A DNA stretch of 39,849 nucleotides from Candidatus Poseidoniaceae archaeon (GTDB lineage: Archaea; Thermoplasmatota; Poseidoniia; Poseidoniales; Poseidoniaceae), in the NCBI GenBank assembly GCA_028356125.1, contig JAOMTZ010000017.1, forward strand, positions 1-39,849. Reading direction: 5' to 3'. How positions within the stretch are numbered: the first letter of the stretch is position 1; each line of letters opens with the position of its first letter. The notes beneath the pieces were generated by a model. That model had not been told where the DNA came from. It did not search any database and saw only the letters and a list, made by a program, of their open reading frames with translations. This document shows, one piece after another, positions 8,178 through 14,902 of this stretch. Made by a program: the position numbers and the translations under genes.

Positions 8178-9553
8178 TTCAGGTCGAAAATTTAGTAGGA
8201 GGAGAATTCATCGTTACAGCAGAATGCTTTGATGACATATCACCACTGGATAATTCAATAGTTGCGCAAATACCTCGTACAAAAAATGTCGATAACGCAG
8301 TATTAGCTGCCACGCAAGCCCTGCCAAGTTGGGGTAGTTTGAGTATGGATGAGCGTTGCGATTGGCTCGATAAAATAGCAGACATTCTCGAAAAGAATAT
8401 CGAAGAGGTTGCAAGACTAGAATCCTTGGATACTGGGAAACCTCACCACGTTGCAATGGGTGTAGATGCAAACCGTTCCGTGAACAATTTCAGGTTCTTC
8501 GCTAATTTTGGGCGTTCTATTATATCTGAAACCTTTGAAATGGAAGATGCCACCAATTATGTTTTGAGAAAACCGGTAGGGGTTGTTGGATTAATATCAC
8601 CTTGGAATCTGCCTCTGTACCTTCTTTCTTGGAAAATCGCACCAGCACTATTGATGGGTAATACCGTCATTGCTAAGCCAAGTGAAATCACTCCTCTGAC
8701 TGCACATTATCTGGGTAAGTTATGCACCCAAATAGGCCTTCCAAATGGAGTTTTGAATATCGTAAACGGTTATGGTCCCGAAGTCGGGCAAGCCATTGTC
8801 GAACATACAGGGATCAAGGCGATATCCTTCACTGGAGGAACTGCAACTGGCAAGATAGTTGCGGCCACTGCAGCGCCTATGTTCAAGAAACTAAGTCTGG
8901 AATTAGGTGGGAAGAATGCAACTATTGTGATGGAAGATGCCGATTTGAATATCGCTGTGCCAGGGGTTGTAAGAGCTTCTTTCCTCAATTCAGGCCAAAT
9001 TTGCTTGTGTGGTTCTAGAGTACTTATCCATTCTTCAATTTATGACGATTTCATCAGTCGATTCTTGGAGGAGTTAAACGAATTAGAAATCGGACCTGTG
9101 ATTAATGTCGAGCACCGAAACAAAGTGATGTCTTATATCGAGTTAGCCAAGAAGGAAGGAGGGCGAATACTGGCCGGAGGAAATATTTTCGATAAGCCAG
9201 GTGCTTGGATTGAGCCTACGGTTATTACTGGTTTATCTCATACTTCAAGGACAGCAACAGAAGAGATCTTTGGACCTGTTGTTACCATTCATAAATTCGA
9301 AACTGATGCAGAAGCAATAGAAATGGCTAATTGCACAAATTATGGTCTTGCCGGAAGTGTATGGTCCAAGAATAAAGGTCGGGAGATCGCAGAACAAATC
9401 GATTCAGGAATGGTATGGGTGAATACCTGGCTGCATCGTGATTTGCGAGTTCCTTTCGGTGGCATCAAAGATAGTGGTGTTGGGCGTGAAGGTGGGATGT
9501 GGTCTGTCGGTTTCTTCAGCGAAGCAATCAATATTTGCGTTATGGAAGATTGA
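8174..9553 (+). CDS. amnC: 2-aminomuconate / 2-hydroxymuconate semialdehyde dehydrogenase
   Basis: NAD-dependent aldehyde dehydrogenase of the branch that oxidises ring-cleavage semialdehydes (AmnC, NbaE, XylG, ALDH8A1). Catalytic residues are present: Asn145 in SPWNLP, Glu243 in LELGGKN and Cys277 in GQICLCGSR. The C-terminal block VNTWLHRDLRVPFGGIKDSG matches the RDLR.PFGG signature of 2-amino/hydroxymuconic semialdehyde dehydrogenases. At 459 residues it is shorter than the usual 485-490. Part of the difference is the stretch near residues 304-314, where ELEIGPVINVEHRNK lacks about 11 residues of the common GDP..PDTD.GPLI loop. Coupled by ATGA overlap to the asparaginase-like gene. Together with the dioxygenase and deaminase genes downstream it fits 2-aminomuconate formation. 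Confidence 0.88.
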   Translation: MIQVENLVGGEFIVTAECFDDISPLDNSIVAQIPRTKNVDNAVLAATQALPSWGSLSMDERCDWLDKIADILEKNIEEVARLESLDTGKPHHVAMGVDANRSVNNFRFFANFGRSIISETFEMEDATNYVLRKPVGVVGLISPWNLPLYLLSWKIAPALLMGNTVIAKPSEITPLTAHYLGKLCTQIGLPNGVLNIVNGYGPEVGQAIVEHTGIKAISFTGGTATGKIVAATAAPMFKKLSLELGGKNATIVMEDADLNIAVPGVVRASFLNSGQICLCGSRVLIHSSIYDDFISRFLEELNELEIGPVINVEHRNKVMSYIELAKKEGGRILAGGNIFDKPGAWIEPTVITGLSHTSRTATEEIFGPVVTIHKFETDAEAIEMANCTNYGLAGSVWSKNKGREIAEQIDSGMVWVNTWLHRDLRVPFGGIKDSGVGREGGMWSVGFFSEAINICVMED

Positions 9554-9590
9554 AGTCTAGACACTCTTCCGCACAAATGGAGGCAAGGAC

Positions 9591-10406
9591 ATGTCAGTAC
9601 ATGGAAACGCTCGCAAAGTGACAACACATACACTTCAAGAAATGAAGCGTGCTGGTGAAAAAATCACTATGCTTACTGCATATGATTACAGTCTAGCAAA
9701 GTTAGTCGACAGAGGAGGTGTTGATGTTATTCTGGTTGGGGACTCTGCTTCGAACGTTATGGCGGGAAGAGATACAACAGTTCCGATGAGTCTGGATCAC
9801 ATGATTTACCATGCACAGTGTGTAGAAAGAGCGGTCGACCGTGCATTAATCGTAGTCGATATGCCATTTGGCTCATATCAAGGCAATTCAGCAATTGCTC
9901 TCGAGAGTGCAATCAGAATAATGAAAGAATCTGGGGGCCACGCAGTGAAGTTAGAAGGTGGCTCTGAAATCGTTGAAAGTATACAGCGTATTTTGACCGC
10001 AGGTATTCCGGTAATGGGCCACTTAGGGTTAACACCACAATCGATTTACAAATTTGGAACTTACACGGTTAGAGCTAAGGAAGAAGAAGAGGCAGCAAAA
10101 TTAATCGCTGACGCAAAGTTATTGGAAGAATCCGGTTGTTTTGCAATCGTATTCGAGAAGATACCTGCCCACCTTGCTAAGCAAGTCAGTGAGGCTATAT
10201 CGATTCCAACAATCGGAATTGGTGCAGGGCAAGATTGTGATGGTCAAGTTTTGGTTCTTCATGATATGCTTGGAATTACTACAGACTTCAGCCCTCGGTT
10301 TTTACGAAGATATCTCGATTTGGAGAATCAGATCACTGGTGCTGTTGAGCAATATTGTGAAGATGTCCGAAGTGGAGATTTCCCTAACCAAGATGAATCC
10401 TACTGA
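9591..10406 (+). CDS. panB: 3-methyl-2-oxobutanoate hydroxymethyltransferase
   Basis: First step toward pantothenate and CoA: transfer of a hydroxymethyl group from methylene-tetrahydrofolate or tetrahydromethanopterin to 2-oxoisovalerate. The 271-residue protein shows the full PanB pattern: [28 protein letters not shown] (metal Asp), [11 protein letters not shown] (second metal Asp), [19 protein letters not shown] and [18 protein letters not shown] (Glu/Gly catalytic loop). The start at 9591 follows GGCAAGGAC. It lies 37 bp after amnC and is the last gene before a converging small membrane gene, with which it overlaps by 7 bp. Whether it belongs to the aromatic cluster or simply shares the transcript is unknown. 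Confidence 0.94.
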   Translation: MSVHGNARKVTTHTLQEMKRAGEKITMLTAYDYSLAKLVDRGGVDVILVGDSASNVMAGRDTTVPMSLDHMIYHAQCVERAVDRALIVVDMPFGSYQGNSAIALESAIRIMKESGGHAVKLEGGSEIVESIQRILTAGIPVMGHLGLTPQSIYKFGTYTVRAKEEEEAAKLIADAKLLEESGCFAIVFEKIPAHLAKQVSEAISIPTIGIGAGQDCDGQVLVLHDMLGITTDFSPRFLRRYLDLENQITGAVEQYCEDVRSGDFPNQDESY

Positions 10407-10810
10407 AGCAGTGCTCCAATTAGTATAGCACCTGGAAGAATAGTCGAAGCGATTCCAAATCCATGCCATACTCCGTATCTAATCGGAGGGTGATCACGTT
10501 TCGACCAAGATGCGCATTGCCAAACCCAGATGAGGAATGGGATTACTATGTTGAAGTAGTTCGGTCCAAAGAACCACAAACCTGCCATTGGAATACATAC
10601 TAATCCTACACCGATTATATGTTCTTTAATTTCACCAGATTTAGTTACTATGGCTAGCAGTGGTGCTAGAATAGTTGCAGCTACTAGTGAAATAATCATA
10701 GGTGGATATTTATTCTCATCAATCAATAAGACACTCATTGAAATTAACGAAATTGAATAGACCGTTGGCCACACGACATGCCGATACTTGAGGTCGGTTT
10801 TGTCTCCCAT
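10400..10810 (-). CDS. Small integral membrane protein
   Basis: A 136-residue protein with four or so hydrophobic helices (around [63 protein letters not shown] and a last helix in [18 protein letters not shown]). No family recognised. The frame is open to 10867, but the added residues are basic and would overlap the start of amnB, so I used the ATG at 10810. It is the only gene on the minus strand inside the catabolic region, converging on panB and diverging from amnB with 55 bp between starts. A role in transport is possible but only by position. Confidence 0.7.
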   Translation of the reverse strand: MGDKTDLKYRHVVWPTVYSISLISMSVLLIDENKYPPMIISLVAATILAPLLAIVTKSGEIKEHIIGVGLVCIPMAGLWFFGPNYFNIVIPFLIWVWQCASWSKRDHPPIRYGVWHGFGIASTILPGAILIGALLQ

Positions 10811-10865
10811 ATTACGGGCCAAGGGCCGCCGATGGATAGAAGATGCGGAACCTCTTGGTCGTTTC

Positions 10866-11762
10866 ATGGCGAAGGGTAGTATCGTTGCAGGTTGCCTAGC
10901 ACCTCACCCACCTCATCTCGTTTATGCAGATAATCCTGATCAAAACGAACCTGTTTCAGAAGGAGGATGGGAGCAATTGAGGTGGGGCTATGAGCGTCTA
11001 CGTGAATCACTGAAAGATGTGGATTACGATGTCATAGTAGTCCTTTCACCACATTGGCAAACCTATGTTGGTACGCATTTTATTGGTGTTGAAAAGTGTT
11101 CATCAAAAAGTGTCGACCCCGTATTCCCGAACTTGTTTAGATTCAATTATGATCTGACAATTGACGTAGAACTTGCTAGAGCGATTCACGACCAGGCTAA
11201 ATCAGAAGGTATGTCAGTGAAGATGATGGAGAATCCAGATTTCCGGGTTGATTACGGGACAATTGTTTCTTGTCATATGGTAAGGCCAGAATGGGATAAA
11301 CCAATTGTGTCCATCTCTTCCAATAGAAGTCTATCTTACTATTCTGTAGAAGTGATGCAAGAAATGATGATGGAGTTAGGTCGCTCCACAGCCAAAGCGA
11401 TTGAAGAAAGTGGCAAAAAGTGTGTACTACTAGCTAGCAATTCACTTTCTCACCGCCACTTTGTTACTGAAACAAATCCTCCTGAAGATATGAGTAAAGA
11501 ACATATTACCAGCCATGCTATGCATCTTTGGGATATGCGCATGATAGAATTGATGCGTTCGGGTAAATCTCAACAAATCATCAATGAAATGCCAGAGTTC
11601 TGCGAGCAAGCAATAGCAGAATCTGATGGCGGCGCACTAACCTGGCTTCTTTCTGCTATGGATGTTCCAACTGAACCAGCAACATTACACGGATATGGTA
11701 CGATAATTGGAACTGGTAATGCGATAATGGAATGGCCATGTCACACATGGGGTGAACAATGA
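10866..11762 (+). CDS. amnB: 2-aminophenol 1,6-dioxygenase beta (catalytic) subunit
   Basis: LigB-superfamily (class III) extradiol dioxygenase that opens the ring of 2-aminophenol or a close analogue next to the amino group, yielding 2-aminomuconate 6-semialdehyde. The 298-residue protein begins GSIVAGCLAPHPPHLVYADN and continues with NEPVSEGGWEQLRWGYERLR, the pattern I recall for AmnB. The Fe(II) ligands expected from the Comamonas enzyme (His13, His62, Glu251) and the catalytic His195 all appear shifted by one: His14 in APHPPH, His63 in LSPHW, Glu252 in AIAESDGGALTW and His196 in NSLSHRHF. The C-terminus GYGTIIGTGNAIMEW is also family-like. The open frame extends to 10788, but the ATG at 10866 matches the family start. 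Overlaps amnA-D by 4 bp (ATGA). Confidence 0.9.
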   Translation: MAKGSIVAGCLAPHPPHLVYADNPDQNEPVSEGGWEQLRWGYERLRESLKDVDYDVIVVLSPHWQTYVGTHFIGVEKCSSKSVDPVFPNLFRFNYDLTIDVELARAIHDQAKSEGMSVKMMENPDFRVDYGTIVSCHMVRPEWDKPIVSISSNRSLSYYSVEVMQEMMMELGRSTAKAIEESGKKCVLLASNSLSHRHFVTETNPPEDMSKEHITSHAMHLWDMRMIELMRSGKSQQIINEMPEFCEQAIAESDGGALTWLLSAMDVPTEPATLHGYGTIIGTGNAIMEWPCHTWGEQ

Positions 11763-13150
11763 TGTCTGGAGAGATTATCAAGTCCCTAATCGTACCACCT
11801 CATCCTCATCCAGTACTTTGCCCAGATAAGAACGAAGGTTGGCAAAGAATCAGAGATGCATATGATGAGGCTAGACGTCAAATCGAAGAGAGTGATGCTG
11901 ATTTAATTATCATCTATTCTACATTGTGGCCTAGCGTAATTGGCCATCAGATTCAAGCAGACCCTAATCCTGAATGGGTGATGGTAGATGCAGATTTCCA
12001 CGACTTAGGTAGTATTCATTACTCGTTGAAAATCGATACTGATTTCGCACATGCCTGGAACAAAGCCAATATTTCAAGAGGATTAGAGTCGAGAACGGTA
12101 GCCTATGATGGATTCCCGGTTGATGTTGGTTCAGTAGTAGCACTTGAATTGTTGAATCCTAACAATCGAATTCCTGCTGTAATTTGTTCAACGAACGTTT
12201 ACTCAAACCGTGCCGAGACAACAGTTCTTGCTAAATCTTGTATGGATGTGATTAAGCAACAAGGGAAGAAGGCAGTAGCAGTTTCTGTAATGTCACTCTC
12301 TAATCGTATGTTCACCGAGGCAATAGAGCCTCATGAGGATAGAATACATTCTTTGAAAGATGATGAATGGAATCAAAAAATTCTAGAGTTTTTATCCGAA
12401 GGAAGATTGGAAGATATCGGACAATTAAGCCGTACCATTCATGACCAAATTCGAGTGAAGAAAGTCGTCGCATTCAAACCGATGTGGTGGCTATCTGCAA
12501 TGAATGATAATCGTAATGATTTGACCGGTAAAGTACTCGCTTACGAGCCAATTCATGGTGCTGGAGCAGCAGTAGTTGTTCTGGACCCACAATCAAATGG
12601 GACAGGCGATAAAGAATACGATGAAGATGATGTTGACTTCTATGGCGGTGACCGAAATGTACTCGATTCTTCTGAAGATGAAACAGAGAGTTCACCTTTG
12701 GATTCAGGGCCGGCCTTGTATGACCCTGTTGAAGGTAAAAATGCAGTAAATACCAGCAAAGCCCCAAAACCTGTTGGAGCATACCCTCATGCTAGAAGAG
12801 AAGGAGACCTAATCTATCTTTCAGGAGTTGGACCTAGGCAACCAGGTGATAACTCAATACCTGGCGGGCCTATCAAAGATAAAGCTGGAAATCCACTAAA
12901 TTATGATATCAAAGCACAGACTAGAGCAGTTGTTGACAATATTGCTAGGATTTTAGAAGAAGCAGGCTCCTCACTGGATAATGTAATTGATGTCACTTCA
13001 TTTTTAGTAGACATGGATCGTGACTTTTCTGGATACAATGAGGTATGGGCTGAAACTCTTGGTAAAGTTGGACCTACTAGAACAACTCTAGCAATTAGGG
13101 CCTTACCAACTCCTATAGCCGTTGAAATGAAGGTCATCGCCAAAGTATAA
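11759..13150 (+). CDS. amnA-amnD: 2-aminophenol dioxygenase alpha subunit fused to 2-aminomuconate deaminase (RidA domain)
   Basis: A 463-residue two-domain protein. Residues 1 to about 280 are a LigB-fold domain like AmnA, the non-catalytic alpha subunit. The iron histidine of SPHW is replaced (YSTLWPSVIGHQ) and the catalytic SLSH is SLSN. An acidic, Ser-rich linker of about 45 residues follows (around YDEDDVDFYGGD). Residues 327-463 are a RidA/YjgF domain with KPVGAYPHARREGDLIYLSG, DIKAQTRAVVDNIARILEEAG, SFLVDMDRDFSGYNEVW and GPTRTTLAIRALP. That is the pattern of 2-aminomuconate deaminases (AmnD, NbaF), which convert 2-aminomuconate to 4-oxalocrotonate. The frame is continuous. The fusion joins ring cleavage and a later pathway step in one polypeptide. 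A second ATG at 11762 is equally possible. Confidence 0.88.
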   Translation: MMSGEIIKSLIVPPHPHPVLCPDKNEGWQRIRDAYDEARRQIEESDADLIIIYSTLWPSVIGHQIQADPNPEWVMVDADFHDLGSIHYSLKIDTDFAHAWNKANISRGLESRTVAYDGFPVDVGSVVALELLNPNNRIPAVICSTNVYSNRAETTVLAKSCMDVIKQQGKKAVAVSVMSLSNRMFTEAIEPHEDRIHSLKDDEWNQKILEFLSEGRLEDIGQLSRTIHDQIRVKKVVAFKPMWWLSAMNDNRNDLTGKVLAYEPIHGAGAAVVVLDPQSNGTGDKEYDEDDVDFYGGDRNVLDSSEDETESSPLDSGPALYDPVEGKNAVNTSKAPKPVGAYPHARREGDLIYLSGVGPRQPGDNSIPGGPIKDKAGNPLNYDIKAQTRAVVDNIARILEEAGSSLDNVIDVTSFLVDMDRDFSGYNEVWAETLGKVGPTRTTLAIRALPTPIAVEMKVIAKV

Positions 13151-13261
13151 TTTCCGGAATACGGTAGTTAGCGCTCGCGAATTGAGGCAATGAATAATTA
13201 CTAATGGCTCATGCTCAGGTTTAGCGGTAATCTTAGTGTCGTAAACCGGAAAGGGATTCTA

Positions 13262-14902
13262 ATGGACATAAAAGCGACAACCGGTAAATTGCTAAAAGGC
13301 GATGTAAAGGGTGTTGTACAGGATGTTAAGTACCAAATTGAGCGCTCAGTGGGCTTAATTGGCGTAATCATAATCTCATTATCTGCGATGCTTGGTTCTG
13401 GATTGTTTGTTCTACCATCATTTGCTGCAATGATCATGGGAGAAGGCATATGGTTGGCTTTCTTATTAGCGGCATCCGTAGTTCTGCCGGGAGCATTATC
13501 TAAATCAGAACTATCCTCTGGCATGCCATCTAGTGGTGGATCATATGTCTACTTAGAGCGAACTTATGGGCCGCTAGTTGGAACAATTAGTGGACTTGGA
13601 CTTTGGGCTTCATTCCTGTTGAAATCTTCTTTTGCATTGATTGGTTTTTCTGCATACATGTACACTGTAACCACATATTTTGATATAAATCTCAACACAT
13701 ATGTTGTTTCGATAACCGCTTTGGTTCTCATAACAGTTGTCAACATAATGGGTGTTAAGAAAGTAAAGGCAATTCAAGCACCTATTTTAGGACTGACTTT
13801 GAGCCTTTTAGTAATAATTTCTATAATGGCATTATTCGACTCCACGACTGAACTTTCTCGTCCGTGGGATGCAGCAATGGGGACAGATGTTTGGACTATT
13901 GCTGAAACTTCAGCATTCGTATTCGTCGCCTATGCTGGTGTAACTAAAGTTGCTGCAATTGGTGGAGAGGTCAAAAATCCAGGTAAAAACCTGCCATATG
14001 GCATAATGATTTCACTTCTCATAGCAACAATCCTCTATTGTTCAATCACATACATTATGATGGCAGCAATTCCGGGTGAATGGTGGGTTGCAAATGGTGA
14101 AACTATCGAAGATCCAATTTACGCGTTTGTTTCAACAGTCGCTGGTACTAAAGTGGGTGTTGTAGCAGCGTGTTTAGCAATTTTAACCATGATTTCGATG
14201 GCACTTTCAGGAATTCTAGCAGCATCTAGATTCCTGTTCGCAATGGCTAGGGATAGCCTGCTTCCTCAATCTTTAGAAGAACTCAATTCAAAGTATGAGA
14301 CTCCACATTGGCCAATCATAGTTACTGCTACAGTAATGGGAGTTGCAATTTTGACCTTACCTGTAAAAGATGTAGCTAAACTAGCATCAGGTTTCAAAAT
14401 AATGATTTTCATCATGATTAATTCATGTGTAATTGTACTTCGTCAAACTAGTTTCAAGCATGAATGGAACCCCGAATACAAAGGTCCATTGTACCCAATA
14501 ATCCACCTATGGGGTATCATTGCAGGTTTGGTTTTAGTATACATCATGGGTGAAAAAGCCTTGATTGGAGCAGTTGCTGCTATTGTGATGGGTCTTATCG
14601 TATACTACTTCTATGGCAAAAAACACACTCATCCAAGAATAACTCCTTTCACTACATTCTGTAAAGAGTTTAGAAACACTTCTCCTTCCGAGCATGATAA
14701 GAGAGAATTCGCTTTCCATGCTGCAGATAAGGTGGGGAAAGGTCATCTCACTGTAGAGGACTTCCAAGTCGCAATGCGTGCACTTGAATTCTCTTACACC
14801 GAAGAAGAGTGTCAGAGTATATTCAATGAAATCGATTCAAATGACAATGGTTACATCGATATTGAAGAGTTCTTGATACAATTCGAAAACTCCAGTGATT
14901 AG
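13262..14902 (+). CDS. APC-family amino-acid permease with C-terminal EF-hand pair
   Basis: A 546-residue transporter of the amino acid-polyamine-organocation superfamily, with about 12 membrane helices. The first helix carries SAMLGSGLFVLPSFAAMIMG, followed by MPSSGGSYVYLERTYGP, both typical of APC permeases. After the last helix (GLIVYYFYGKKH) comes a cytoplasmic tail of about 85 residues with two EF-hands. The first loop is degenerate (DKVGKGHLTVED). The second is canonical (DSNDNGYIDIEE: D1, N3, N5, G6, I8, E12). Calcium control of uptake is a reasonable inference. The ATG at 13262 was chosen; the frame extends to 13211. The 111 bp before it hold an 8-bp palindrome TTCCGGAA (13152-13159) and an AT-rich stretch near 13190. 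It overlaps the converging gene by 4 bp. Confidence 0.9.
   Translation: MDIKATTGKLLKGDVKGVVQDVKYQIERSVGLIGVIIISLSAMLGSGLFVLPSFAAMIMGEGIWLAFLLAASVVLPGALSKSELSSGMPSSGGSYVYLERTYGPLVGTISGLGLWASFLLKSSFALIGFSAYMYTVTTYFDINLNTYVVSITALVLITVVNIMGVKKVKAIQAPILGLTLSLLVIISIMALFDSTTELSRPWDAAMGTDVWTIAETSAFVFVAYAGVTKVAAIGGEVKNPGKNLPYGIMISLLIATILYCSITYIMMAAIPGEWWVANGETIEDPIYAFVSTVAGTKVGVVAACLAILTMISMALSGILAASRFLFAMARDSLLPQSLEELNSKYETPHWPIIVTATVMGVAILTLPVKDVAKLASGFKIMIFIMINSCVIVLRQTSFKHEWNPEYKGPLYPIIHLWGIIAGLVLVYIMGEKALIGAVAAIVMGLIVYYFYGKKHTHPRITPFTTFCKEFRNTSPSEHDKREFAFHAADKVGKGHLTVEDFQVAMRALEFSYTEEECQSIFNEIDSNDNGYIDIEEFLIQFENSSD

Noticed and set aside
10788-10865. N-terminal extension of amnB
   Set aside because: Family members begin at GSIVAGCLAPHPPH; the extension is basic, overlaps the oppositely oriented membrane gene, and lacks homology.
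3438-14902. Defence island, prophage or integrative element explanation for the accessory run
   Set aside because: No integrase, transposase, terminal repeats, toxin or nuclease genes are visible, and gene composition is metabolic throughout.
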